Source: Firmicutes bacterium ZCTH02-B6
GTDB lineage: Bacteria > Bacillota > Limnochordia > Limnochordales > ZCTH02-B6
Assembly (NCBI GenBank): GCA_002159155.1
Contig: LZRQ01000031.1
Coordinates: forward strand, 1-26,944
Direction: 5' to 3'
Length of the DNA stretch: 26,944 nucleotides
Part shown: positions 7,978-15,607 of the stretch, in pieces
Numbering within the stretch: position 1 is the stretch's first letter
How the letters are laid out: each line of letters starts with the position of its first letter
Notes under the pieces: generated by a model
What the model was told of the DNA's origin: nothing
The model's database searches: none
The model's input: the letters and a program-made list of their open reading frames with translations, nothing else
Program-made: the position numbers and the translations under genes

Positions 7978-8547
7978 GTGCAACTTTCCATCGCATCGAT
8001 TCGCGAGCGGCGGGGGGCGTCACTCCCCTTTGATTTTATTGTGCCGCCCGATCAGTGGGCTCCGCTGGGCGGGGAAGCGGCGGCGCTGGCGCCGGTGCAC
8101 GTGCATGGGCACGTGACGAATACCGGCGAGTCCATGCTCGTGCAGGGCGAGGCTAGCGGCGAGTTTGGTCTCGTCTGCGCCCGTTGCCTGCAGCCCATTC
8201 GTGCCAGTTTGCGGGCCCCCTTGGAAGAGCGGTTTCGCCGCCAGACGGGGCGCTCGCCGCAACGCGAGCGGGAGTGGGATGAAACCCTAGGCGACAGCGA
8301 TGGGGAAGATGATGCCCGCTCTTACCACGGTGACTGGTTGAACCTGGAGGACGCGGTGCGGGAAGCGCTGTTGTTGCAAGTGCCGATGAAACCGGTTTGC
8401 CGGCCTGACTGCCGTGGCTTGTGCCCACAGTGCGGGGCTAACCTTAACCAAGGTGACTGTGGTTGTGAGACGGAAACCGTGGACCCGCGCCTTGCGGCGT
8501 TGCGCGAGTGGGCGAAGCCCCGCCCGAAGTCGAATGAACCCAGGTGA
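7978..8547 (+). CDS. yceD: YceD family protein (DUF177)
   Basis: YceD proteins lie before rpmF across bacteria and are linked to 23S rRNA accumulation; the exact role in Firmicutes is unclear. The start is GTG 7978 with a weak GGTGA six to eight bases upstream. The 189-residue protein has the family core VHGHVTNTGESMLVQGEASG followed by CARC (Cys67, Cys70). An acidic stretch at ~100-115 follows. The C-terminal cluster has Cys141, 145, 149, 152, 161 and 163 around LCPQCGANLN, likely a metal-binding knuckle and usual for Firmicute members. It is the first gene after the strong promoter and is followed by rpmF, the standard pairing. Confidence 0.9.
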   Translation: MQLSIASIRERRGASLPFDFIVPPDQWAPLGGEAAALAPVHVHGHVTNTGESMLVQGEASGEFGLVCARCLQPIRASLRAPLEERFRRQTGRSPQREREWDETLGDSDGEDDARSYHGDWLNLEDAVREALLLQVPMKPVCRPDCRGLCPQCGANLNQGDCGCETETVDPRLAALREWAKPRPKSNEPR

Positions 8548-8626
8548 CCGGCGAACGCTCGTCTGGATGTCTCGAACAGGTTTCATGCAAGCGGGTTTCG
8601 ACGCGTTTTAGAGGAGGTTGAACACG

Positions 8627-8815
8627 TTGGCCAATCCGAAGCGGCGCCATTCCAAGGCGCGGACCGGCAAGCGGCGTTCCACGTGGACGCTGAGCGCGCC
8701 GGGCTACAGCCCGTGCCCGCAGTGCAAGGCTCCGAAGCTGCCCCACCGGGTGTGCCCGGAGTGCGGTTATTACGACGGGCGCCAGATCATCGCCAAGCAG
8801 CAGGACAAGGAGTAA
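8627..8815 (+). CDS. rpmF: 50S ribosomal protein L32
   Basis: L32 is a small protein of the large ribosomal subunit. The start was set to TTG 8627 because GAGGAGG (8611-8617) is nine bases upstream and because the product then begins MANPKRRHSKARTGKRRS, as L32 proteins do. The in-frame TTG at 8618 directly abuts the ribosome site and is unlikely. The 62-residue protein keeps four cysteines as CPQC and CPEC, the zinc-ribbon ('C+') form of L32. It follows yceD after 79 bases with no obvious terminator, so it shares that promoter. Confidence 0.97.
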   Translation: MANPKRRHSKARTGKRRSTWTLSAPGYSPCPQCKAPKLPHRVCPECGYYDGRQIIAKQQDKE

Positions 8816-8825
8816 GCCTCCGCCC

Positions 8826-9857
8826 ATGACCGCGCCCGGGCAAAAAGCTATTGCCCTCGACGCCATGGGCGGCGACCGGGCCCCGGAAGAGGTAGTCCAG
8901 GGTGGTCTACGCGCCGCACGCGAGCTAGGTATCCCCGTGTGCCTGGTAGGTGATCGGCCGCGTCTTGAGGCCCTGTTGGCCGGGGAGTCCGTACCTGACT
9001 GTCTGACCATTGAGCATGCCCCGGAAACCGTGACGATGGAGGACCACGCCGCGGAGAGTGTGCGTCGTAAGCGGCAGTCGTCCATCGTCGTCGGGGCGCG
9101 TCTTGTTGCCTCCGGTGCTGCCGCGGCTTTGGTGAGCGCCGGGAATACAGGCGCGGCCATGGCCGCGTCTTTGTTTCATATCGGCCGCCTGCCGGGCGTG
9201 GAGCGGCCGGCGATCGCCATCCCACTCCCGACGCGCACCGGGGTTTGTCTTGTCCTGGACGCCGGCGCCAATGCGGAGGTGCGGCCGGAGCACCTGGTCC
9301 AGTTTGCCCGGATGGGCCGCATCTACGCGCAAGCCGTCTATGGGCTCCGAGAGCCGAAGGTAGGGTTGCTCAACGTGGGCGAGGAGCCCACCAAGGGGAC
9401 CCGTATCGTCCAGGAAGCTCATGCGCTGTTGAGCGCGAGCCGGGGCTTGGGTTTCGTCGGCAATGTTGAGGGCAAGGATGTGCCCAACGGTGTGGCCGAT
9501 GTGGTCGTCTGCGACGGTTTCGTGGGCAATATCGTCCTTAAGCTGGCGGAGGGTGTCAGCGCGACCCTTTTTGACATTCTCAAGCAAGACGTTTTCACCG
9601 GCTGGCGCGGCGCGCTGGCCGGGCTTCTCTTGCGCCCGGCGCTGCGGGCTGTTAAGGCCCGGCTGGATTATGCCGAGTACGGCGGGGCTCCGCTGCTCGG
9701 TGTAAACGGGGTCGTAATCATCGCCCACGGGCGCTCCGACCGCCGGGCAATATTCAACGCCATCAAAGCCGCGGCCGAGGCGGTGGCGCGGGACGTTCCC
9801 ACCCGCATTGCTGGGGCTTTCGCGGCAACTCCTGAGGAATGCGAGGCACGGGCATGA
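8826..9857 (+). CDS. plsX: Phosphate acyltransferase PlsX
   Basis: PlsX interconverts acyl-ACP and acyl-phosphate, the acyl donor used by PlsY for the first step of glycerolipid synthesis. The 343-residue protein begins with the family hallmark ALDAMGGDRAPEEVV and continues through SAGNTGA, LDAGAN, the NVGEEPTKG motif and NVEGKDVP, then VCDGFVGNIVLKL. The ATG at 8826 is only ten bases after rpmF; the best upstream site is AAGGAG at 8807-8812, inside rpmF and rather far away, so coupling to rpmF translation is plausible. In Bacillus fapR precedes plsX; there is no fapR here. The stop overlaps the fabH start as ATGA (9854-9857). Confidence 0.96.
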   Translation: MTAPGQKAIALDAMGGDRAPEEVVQGGLRAARELGIPVCLVGDRPRLEALLAGESVPDCLTIEHAPETVTMEDHAAESVRRKRQSSIVVGARLVASGAAAALVSAGNTGAAMAASLFHIGRLPGVERPAIAIPLPTRTGVCLVLDAGANAEVRPEHLVQFARMGRIYAQAVYGLREPKVGLLNVGEEPTKGTRIVQEAHALLSASRGLGFVGNVEGKDVPNGVADVVVCDGFVGNIVLKLAEGVSATLFDILKQDVFTGWRGALAGLLLRPALRAVKARLDYAEYGGAPLLGVNGVVIIAHGRSDRRAIFNAIKAAAEAVARDVPTRIAGAFAATPEECEARA

Positions 9858-10855
9858 AGGCGGTAGGCATTTTGGGCGTGGGCTACGCGGTGCCCGAGCG
9901 CCGGCTAACCAACTTTGACCTTGAGAAAATGGTGGACACGTCAGACGAGTGGATCACGACCCGTACAGGCATCAAGGAGCGGCGCATCGCCGATGAGGGG
10001 ACGGCGGCGTCCGATCTGGCGGTGCTGGCGGGACAGCGAGCCTTGGAACAGGCGGGGGTGGCGGCGGCTGACATCGATCTCGTCATCGTCGCCACGGTGA
10101 CGGGGGACTACGTCTTTCCCTCCACGGCGTGCCTTGTGCAGGACCGCCTTGGTATCCCCAGGGCGGCCGCGTACGACTTGGCCGCGGGCTGCTCGGGCTT
10201 TGTCTACGGGCTTGACCAGGCGTGGCACGGGGTACGGTCGGGCGCCTACCGGTACGCCCTCGTGATCGGCAGCGAGGTTCTCAGCCGGATCGTCGACTGG
10301 CAGGACCGTTCCACGTGTGTCCTCTTTGGGGACGGTGCGGGCGCCGTGGTGCTGGGACCTGTTGCCGACGGCTACGGCTTGATGGCCAGCTACCTGGGCA
10401 GCGACGGGTCAGGCGCGGACAAGCTTTACATCCCCGCCGGCGGTTCGCGACGGCCGTTGACGCCGGAGGCTCTTGCGGAGAGGCAACAGTATGTCCGCAT
10501 GTGCGGCAACGACGTCTTCAAGTTTGCCGTGCGGGTGATGGAAGAGGCGACCCTGGAGGTGCTGCGCCGCGCGGGCCTCGAGCCGTCCGACGTGGACCTC
10601 TTCATCCCGCACCAAGCCAACATCCGCATCATCGACGCCGCCGCGCGGCGCCTCGGGATCGACATGGAACGCATCGTGGTCAACGTGGACCGCTATGGCA
10701 ACACGTCGGCCGCGTCGATCCCCATCGCCTTGGGTGAGGCGTTGGAGGCTGGCCGCATCCGGCCTGGCCACCGCATCGTCTGCGTCGGCTTTGGCGCCGG
10801 CCTTACGTGGGGGGCGGTCGCCATCCAGTGGGGCGGGCGGGATGAGACGGTATGA
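9854..10855 (+). CDS. fabH: Beta-ketoacyl-ACP synthase III
   Basis: FabH starts fatty acid synthesis by condensing a short acyl-CoA with malonyl-ACP. The start was set at ATG 9854, which overlaps the plsX stop and gives the standard MKAVGILGVGYAVPERRLTN; an ATG at 9839 would add five residues. The thiolase-fold triad is complete: Cys113 in AAGCSGF, His253 in PHQANIR and Asn283 in YGNTSAAS. The 333-residue length is normal. FabH specificity (acetyl versus branched starter) sets whether membrane lipids are straight or branched, but this cannot be decided by eye. The stop overlaps fabD. Confidence 0.96.
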   Translation: MKAVGILGVGYAVPERRLTNFDLEKMVDTSDEWITTRTGIKERRIADEGTAASDLAVLAGQRALEQAGVAAADIDLVIVATVTGDYVFPSTACLVQDRLGIPRAAAYDLAAGCSGFVYGLDQAWHGVRSGAYRYALVIGSEVLSRIVDWQDRSTCVLFGDGAGAVVLGPVADGYGLMASYLGSDGSGADKLYIPAGGSRRPLTPEALAERQQYVRMCGNDVFKFAVRVMEEATLEVLRRAGLEPSDVDLFIPHQANIRIIDAAARRLGIDMERIVVNVDRYGNTSAASIPIALGEALEAGRIRPGHRIVCVGFGAGLTWGAVAIQWGGRDETV

Positions 10856-11799
10856 GCGGGCTGCTGGCCTTCGTCTTCCCAGGCCAAGGGTCCCAGGCTG
10901 TCGGCATGGGGAGGGACCTCTATGAGAATTTCCCTGTCGCGCGGGCCGTCTTTGAGGAAGCCGACGCTGCCCTGGGCTTTCCTTTGAGCCGCCTCTGCTT
11001 TGAGGGCCCCCAAGAAGAGCTGTGGCTTACTTACAACACGCAGCCGGCGCTGCTGACGGTCAGCGTGGCTGCCTATCGGGTGTTGGCCCAGCACGGCGTG
11101 GAACCGGATGTGGTGGCCGGTCACTCGTTGGGGGAATACAGCGCGCTGGTCGCGGCCAGGGCATTGGAGTTTGCCGACGCGGTGCGGCTGGTGCGGGCCC
11201 GGGGTCAGTTTATGAACGACGCGGTGCCCGCGGGCACCGGCACCATGGGAGCCATTATCGGTCTGGACGGGGCGACGGTGGAAAACCTGTGTCAAAAGGT
11301 CGAGTCGGGATTCGTGGAACCCGCCACCTATAACTGCCCTGGCCAGGTGGTGGTGGCCGGCGAGGCTGCCGCGGTGCAGGAGTGCTTGGAGCTGGCTCGG
11401 GCGGCCGGCGCCCGGCGGGTACAGCTCCTCAACGTGAGCGGGCCTTTCCATTGCCGCCTGCTGGAGCCTGCCGGCCAGCGCCTGTCCGAAGTTTTGGCGG
11501 ACGTAGAGATACGCGATCCCCGCATTCCCGTCATCGCCAACGTCAACGCCGCACCGGTCGCGACGGCCGACGCGGTGCGGGCCTGCCTCGTTGAGCAGGT
11601 GAGCCGTCCCGTGCTGTGGGAACAAAGCGTGCGGCGCATGTTGGAGATGGGCGTCGGCTGGATGGTGGAGGTTGGAGAAGGGCGCACCTTGTGCGGCCTG
11701 GCGAAGCGGATCGCCTCTGAGCTCGAGTGCCTGGCCTGCGGCGACAGGGTAGGACTGGAAAAAGTCCTTGCACGCCATTCTGGGGGTGTTGTAACATGA
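10852..11799 (+). CDS. fabD: Malonyl-CoA:ACP transacylase
   Basis: FabD loads malonate from CoA onto ACP for all elongation rounds. The 315-residue protein begins LLAFVFPGQGSQAVGMGRDL. It carries the catalytic serine Ser92 in GHSLGEY and the partner His200 in GPFHCRLL, at the spacing known from E. coli FabD. The start ATG overlaps the fabH stop (ATGA 10852-10855) and the stop overlaps fabG in the same way, so plsX, fabH, fabD and fabG form a translationally coupled series. No oddities seen. Confidence 0.96.
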   Translation: MSGLLAFVFPGQGSQAVGMGRDLYENFPVARAVFEEADAALGFPLSRLCFEGPQEELWLTYNTQPALLTVSVAAYRVLAQHGVEPDVVAGHSLGEYSALVAARALEFADAVRLVRARGQFMNDAVPAGTGTMGAIIGLDGATVENLCQKVESGFVEPATYNCPGQVVVAGEAAAVQECLELARAAGARRVQLLNVSGPFHCRLLEPAGQRLSEVLADVEIRDPRIPVIANVNAAPVATADAVRACLVEQVSRPVLWEQSVRRMLEMGVGWMVEVGEGRTLCGLAKRIASELECLACGDRVGLEKVLARHSGGVVT

Positions 11800-12539
11800 G
11801 ACTTGCGAGTCGGACGGCCCTAGTAACGGGCAGCACCCGTGGCATCGGCCTTGCCGTTGTCCGCCGCCTCGCAGCGGAAGGAGCGGCAGTGGCGGTGCAC
11901 GGCCGGAGTGAAGAGCAGGCTGAGGCCATCGCTGCCGAGCTGCGGGCCCAAGGCGCGCAAGCCCACGGGTTCGGCGCGGACCTGACCGACGGTGAACAGG
12001 CGGAAGCCCTCGTCGAAAAAGTCATTGAGCGGTTCGGCCAGCTGGACATCTTGGTCAACAACGCCGGCGCCACCCGGGACACCCTGTTCGTCCGCATGAA
12101 GCCTGCGGATTGGCAGTACGTCTTGGACGTCAACCTCAAGAGCGTTATGCACTGCACCCGGGCGGCCGTCCGCCATATGCTGCGGCGCCGTTACGGCCGC
12201 ATCATCAACATCTCGTCCGTGGTGGCCCTGACGGGCAATCCCGGGCAGACCAACTACACGGCGGCCAAGGCGGCCGTCATCGGTTTCTCCCGCAGCCTGG
12301 CGCGGGAGCTGGCGGGGCGCAACATCACCGTCAATGTGGTGGCGCCCGGCTACATCCGGACCGACATGACGGGCCAATTGAGCCAAGAACTGCAACAGAA
12401 GTACATCGAGCAAATTCCCATGGGCCGCGTGGGCGATCCCGAGGACGTGGCGTACGCCGTCGCCTTTTTGGCCAGCGACGAAAGCAAGTACATCACCGGC
12501 CATACGCTCGTGGTTGACGGCGGCCTCGCGATGGGATGA
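11796..12539 (+). CDS. fabG: 3-oxoacyl-ACP reductase
   Basis: FabG reduces beta-ketoacyl-ACP with NADPH in each elongation cycle. The start is ATG 11796, overlapping the fabD stop, and gives 247 residues beginning MRLASRTALVTGSTRGIGLA; the frame extends further upstream only within fabD. The cofactor motif TGSTRGIG, the NNAGATRD loop and the catalytic set Ser141, Tyr154 and Lys158 (YxxxK) of the short-chain dehydrogenase family are present. The C terminus GHTLVVDGGLAMG is typical of FabG. A 33-base gap separates it from acpP. Confidence 0.96.
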   Translation: MRLASRTALVTGSTRGIGLAVVRRLAAEGAAVAVHGRSEEQAEAIAAELRAQGAQAHGFGADLTDGEQAEALVEKVIERFGQLDILVNNAGATRDTLFVRMKPADWQYVLDVNLKSVMHCTRAAVRHMLRRRYGRIINISSVVALTGNPGQTNYTAAKAAVIGFSRSLARELAGRNITVNVVAPGYIRTDMTGQLSQELQQKYIEQIPMGRVGDPEDVAYAVAFLASDESKYITGHTLVVDGGLAMG

Positions 12540-12572
12540 GCCGGTTCGTGGGGACAAGGAGGTGAGGGTCGG

Positions 12573-12815
12573 GTGGACGTTTTGGAGCGGGTTAAGAAAA
12601 TCGTGTCCGAGCGTCTTGGGGTGGATGAGGACGAGATCACGCCGGAGTCGTCCTTCGTGGACGACCTGGGCGCCGACTCCCTGGACGTGGTGGAGCTGGT
12701 GATGGCCTTCGAGGAGGCCTTCGACCTCGAGATCCCGGACGAGGACGTCGAGCAGATCGCGACGGTGCAGGACGCCGTCCGCTACATCACGGAGCGCCGG
12801 GAGCAGGCCGAGTAA
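12573..12815 (+). CDS. acpP: Acyl carrier protein
   Basis: AcpP carries growing acyl chains on a phosphopantetheine arm. The GTG start at 12573 follows a perfect AAGGAGGTGA (12556-12565), fitting the very high expression expected of ACP. The 80-residue acidic protein contains the modification motif LGADSLDVVELVM with Ser36 as the attachment site, and the usual helix DEDVEQIATVQDAVRYI. It sits between fabG and fabF, and a GC-rich hairpin follows it. Confidence 0.97.
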   Translation: MDVLERVKKIVSERLGVDEDEITPESSFVDDLGADSLDVVELVMAFEEAFDLEIPDEDVEQIATVQDAVRYITERREQAE

Positions 12816-12839
12816 GCTGACCGGCTACGACCTTTGCAC

Positions 12840-12861
12840 AGCGCGCCGGCTCCGGCGCGCT
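12840..12861 (+). terminator. GC-rich hairpin between acpP and fabF (weak terminator or RNA processing site)
   Basis: GCGCGCCGG and CCGGCGCGC form a perfect inverted repeat at 12841-12860, and an A/T pair can extend it by one. The following bases (TTCTGCTATG) are only mildly T-rich, so this is not a classic intrinsic terminator. It could partly terminate or protect the abundant acpP message while letting some transcripts reach fabF. Confidence 0.45.
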
Positions 12862-12920
12862 TCTGCTATGTGCCGTATTTTTCACCCGCCATTATCCCGC
12901 GGGACCGGGGAGGTGAGGGC

Positions 12921-14159
12921 ATGAAACGTCGCGTCGTCGTGACGGGCATAGGTGCGATTACACCGCTCGGCATCGGCAAAGAAGCCCTGTGGGACGCCCT
13001 GGCGCGCGGCGTTTCCGGGATCGGTCCCATCACGCGCTTTGACGCTTCGGACTATCCCACCCGATTTGCCGGCGAGGTCCGGGATTTTGACCCGGCCGCC
13101 TTCATGGATCGCAAGGATGCCCGGCGGCTGGACCGGTTTATCCAGTACGCCTGGGCGGCGACGCAAATGGCGTTGACCGACGCGAAGCTGGACCCAACAA
13201 AGGTGAACGGCGACCGCATGGGGGTCATCATCGGCTCAGGCATCGGCGGCATCGAGACGCTGGAGCAGCAAGTACGAGTGCTGGCCGAGCGGGGGCCTGA
13301 CCGCGTCAGCCCGTTCCTCGTTCCGATGATGATTCCCGACATGGCGTCGGGATACGTGTCAATCCAAGTCGGTGCGAAAGCCCACAACGCATGCACCGTC
13401 ACAGCCTGTGCTTCAGGTTCTAACGCTATCGGCGACGCGGCGCGCGTCATCGAACGGGGCGACGCGGACATCATGATCACCGGCGGGACCGAGGCCTCGG
13501 TGACGCCTGTTGCGTTGGCAGGTTTCAGTGCGGCTCGGGCGCTTTCGACCCGCAACGACGCGCCCGAGAAGGCGTCACGTCCGTTTGACAAGGAGCGCGA
13601 CGGTTTCGTCCTTGCCGAAGGGGCCGGCATTCTTGTGCTGGAGAGCCTCGAGCACGCTCAGGCGCGCGGCGCTCATATCTACGGTGAAGTCGCGGGGTAC
13701 GGTTGCACGGGTGACGCGTACCACATCACGCAACCCGCGCCGGAGGGTGAAGGCGCCTACCGGGCGATGCAAAGGGCGCTCGACGACGCGCAGGTCAGCC
13801 CCGACGAGATCGACTACATCAATGCCCACGGCACGTCGACCGAGTACAACGACTACTTTGAAACGCTGGCCATCAAGCGTGCGCTTGGCGAAGCGGCGTA
13901 CCGGGTCCCAATAAGCTCGACCAAGTCCATGACCGGCCACTTGTTGGGCGCTGCGGGGGCCGTGGAGGCCATCGTGTGCTTGTTGACCATGGAGCGGGGG
14001 CTCATCCCGCCCACGATCAACCACGAATTTCCGGACCCGCGCTGCGACCTCGACTATGTTCCCAATGAGGCGCGGCCCGCAAAGGTCGACGTGGCGGTTT
14101 CCAACTCCTTTGGCTTCGGCGGGCACAACGCTGTTCTCGTGTTCCGTCGGATGGGCTAG
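12921..14159 (+). CDS. fabF: Beta-ketoacyl-ACP synthase II
   Basis: FabF elongates acyl-ACP with malonyl-ACP. The start is ATG 12921 after GGGGAGGTGA (12907-12916); the frame is open upstream from 12834, but that part would translate the hairpin region and lacks homology. The 412-residue protein begins MKRRVVVTGIGAITPLG. It holds Cys163 (TACASGS), His303 (NAHGTST), Lys335 (STKSMTGH) and His340, the same positions as in E. coli FabF. It closes the fatty acid gene set. The acc, fabZ and enoyl reductase genes are not in this window. Confidence 0.97.
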   Translation: MKRRVVVTGIGAITPLGIGKEALWDALARGVSGIGPITRFDASDYPTRFAGEVRDFDPAAFMDRKDARRLDRFIQYAWAATQMALTDAKLDPTKVNGDRMGVIIGSGIGGIETLEQQVRVLAERGPDRVSPFLVPMMIPDMASGYVSIQVGAKAHNACTVTACASGSNAIGDAARVIERGDADIMITGGTEASVTPVALAGFSAARALSTRNDAPEKASRPFDKERDGFVLAEGAGILVLESLEHAQARGAHIYGEVAGYGCTGDAYHITQPAPEGEGAYRAMQRALDDAQVSPDEIDYINAHGTSTEYNDYFETLAIKRALGEAAYRVPISSTKSMTGHLLGAAGAVEAIVCLLTMERGLIPPTINHEFPDPRCDLDYVPNEARPAKVDVAVSNSFGFGGHNAVLVFRRMG

Positions 14160-14181
14160 GACGGCCAAGGAGGAGCCGGCC

Positions 14182-14967
14182 ATGGATGACCGCACCCTGG
14201 AAGAACAGGGCAACGGCGTGCAGGAGAATTGGGCGGTCGGGCTGGAGGCGGTGCTAGGCGTGCCGCCTCAGCCGGCCGCTTTGTTTTTGGAGGCATTCAC
14301 CCACCCCTCTTTTAGCTACGAGCAGCGGGAACCGCGACCGCCCCACAACCAGCGGCTCGAGTTTCTCGGCGATGCGGTGGTCAACCTGGTGGTGGCCCAC
14401 GAGCTCTGGCAGCGCCATCCTGACTGGCCGGAAGGCGAGCTGAGCCGGCAGCGGGCCGCCATTGTCAGCTGCCGCACGCTGGCCGGGGCAGCACGACGCC
14501 TCGGACTTTACCGGTGGCTTAGGTTGGGGCGTGGTGAGGAGCAGAAGGGTGGCCGGCAGAAGGATGGCATTTTGTGCGACCTCTTCGAGGCTGTGGCCGG
14601 CGCTCTGCTGGTCGCCCGCGGTTTGCCCGCAGCCTGGGATTTTGTCCTTAAGGGGCTTGGACCGGCCCTGGTGGCCCGCGAAGGCTGGCTTCCCAATTTC
14701 GACGCCAAGACTCAATTGCAGGAGCGGCTGCAGGCGATCAGCCCGGTCGTGCCCGAATACGAGCTGCTAGCGGTAGAGGGCCCACCGCATCTGCGGGTGT
14801 TCACCGTGGCGGTTCATTGGCAGGGTAGGCGGCTCGGGATCGGTCGAGCCGGGAGCAAAAAAGGTGCCGAGCAGGCGGCGGCCGCGGAGGCGCTCAAGCT
14901 GCTGGAGGCGGAGGGGGCAGGTCAGGGCCACAAGGGCCAGGCCTCCCGAGAGCCGGCACGGCAGTGA
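14182..14967 (+). CDS. rnc: Ribonuclease III
   Basis: RNase III cuts double-stranded RNA, including rRNA precursors. The start is ATG 14182, eight bases after AAGGAGG (14167-14173); the frame is open upstream only within fabF. The 261-residue protein has the catalytic domain with NQRLEFLGDAV (Glu60, Asp64) and CDLFEAVAGA (Asp133, Glu136), so the metal-binding set is intact. The first acidic residue of the signature, usually NERLEFLGD, is Gln57 here. The C-terminal dsRNA-binding domain spans about 175-245, ending GSKKGAEQAAAAEAL. It is convergent with the S24-like regulator, 16 bases away. Its place between fabF and smc is typical for Firmicutes. Confidence 0.95.
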   Translation: MDDRTLEEQGNGVQENWAVGLEAVLGVPPQPAALFLEAFTHPSFSYEQREPRPPHNQRLEFLGDAVVNLVVAHELWQRHPDWPEGELSRQRAAIVSCRTLAGAARRLGLYRWLRLGRGEEQKGGRQKDGILCDLFEAVAGALLVARGLPAAWDFVLKGLGPALVAREGWLPNFDAKTQLQERLQAISPVVPEYELLAVEGPPHLRVFTVAVHWQGRRLGIGRAGSKKGAEQAAAAEALKLLEAEGAGQGHKGQASREPARQ

Positions 14968-14983
14968 CCGTTGCGGGGAGGAA

Positions 14984-15607
14984 TCAAAAAACCCGCTGCA
15001 GGCCTACGACGCGCCCGAGGACCGTCGGTCTGTTCTTCCGTTCGTAGCCGGCCGGCAACTGCAATGGCCGCCCGCTTACGGGATGGACGAAGAGGGGTTG
15101 GGCGGCCGGATAGACACGGCACAAGAGCGGGAGTCCGGCTCCTGCCTCCACCAAGACCAGATCACCGTCTCCGGGAAGCTGGCCTGGGTCCACCAGCAAG
15201 ACGTCGTTACGCTCCACCAGCGGGCGGTAATCGTCAGAATCGACCGTCAGAGCAAAAGCGCCGCGGCCCAAGGCTTGCGTCGTGACTACGTAGTCGCAGG
15301 GGCGGCTGGCGTCGCCCAGGAAACCGGACACGAGCGGTACCTCCGCGACCTGCTGGGCGCGTAGCGGGCGGGAGCTGGCGGGCGCCGTTGCCACGGGGTA
15401 TGCGCCGGTAAGTACCGCGGCGCGAAAGTCTCTGAGGCCGGCATACCCTGCCTTGTGGAGCCAGTAGTAGACGCTGCGCTCCTGGGCGAATCCAAGCTCG
15501 CGAGCGAGCTCTTTGCCCGTTACCGAAGGCCGCTGCAGGATGATTTCGGCCATGCGGTCCACTTGTGGAAGGCGATCGCTCATGGCGCGTAGAGTTGGTG
15601 ATGTCAA
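14984..15607 (-). CDS. LexA/S24-like transcriptional regulator, peptidase residues apparently lost
   Basis: The 207-residue protein looks like a repressor with an N-terminal DNA-binding domain (about 14-65; MAEIILQRPSVTGKELAREL followed by a YYWLHKAGY helix) and a C-terminal LexA/S24-like beta domain (about 115-205). The landmarks ALTV...RNDVLLVD and GDLVLVEAG...CRVY align with the S24 core. In my alignment the catalytic Ser-Met becomes Asp126-Tyr127, and the catalytic Lys becomes Cys163. The usual Ala-Gly cleavage site is also not evident. It would therefore be a non-cleaving regulator, perhaps one that senses a ligand or partner. The start is probably TTG 15607 with a weak AAAGG upstream; ATG at 15583 is an alternative. 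It is divergent from spoVS. Family assignment is good; target and signal are unknown. Confidence 0.75.
   Translation of the reverse strand: MTSPTLRAMSDRLPQVDRMAEIILQRPSVTGKELARELGFAQERSVYYWLHKAGYAGLRDFRAAVLTGAYPVATAPASSRPLRAQQVAEVPLVSGFLGDASRPCDYVVTTQALGRGAFALTVDSDDYRPLVERNDVLLVDPGQLPGDGDLVLVEAGAGLPLLCRVYPAAQPLFVHPVSGRPLQLPAGYERKNRPTVLGRVVGLQRVF

Noticed and set aside
8548..8825. FapR operator before plsX
   Set aside because: No AT-rich palindrome of the TTAGTACC type was found; the space around rpmF is coding or GC-rich.
10693..11778. Long minus-strand open frame (361 codons) opposite fabH/fabD
   Set aside because: It lies entirely over well-supported genes, has no ribosome site or recognisable motif, and has the His/Gln/Arg-rich look of GC-rich antisense shadows.
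14968..15000. Bidirectional terminator between rnc and the S24-like gene
   Set aside because: GCGGG and CCCGC are present, but the A/T run lies inside the loop and within the regulator's last codons, so no proper stem with a trailing T run forms.
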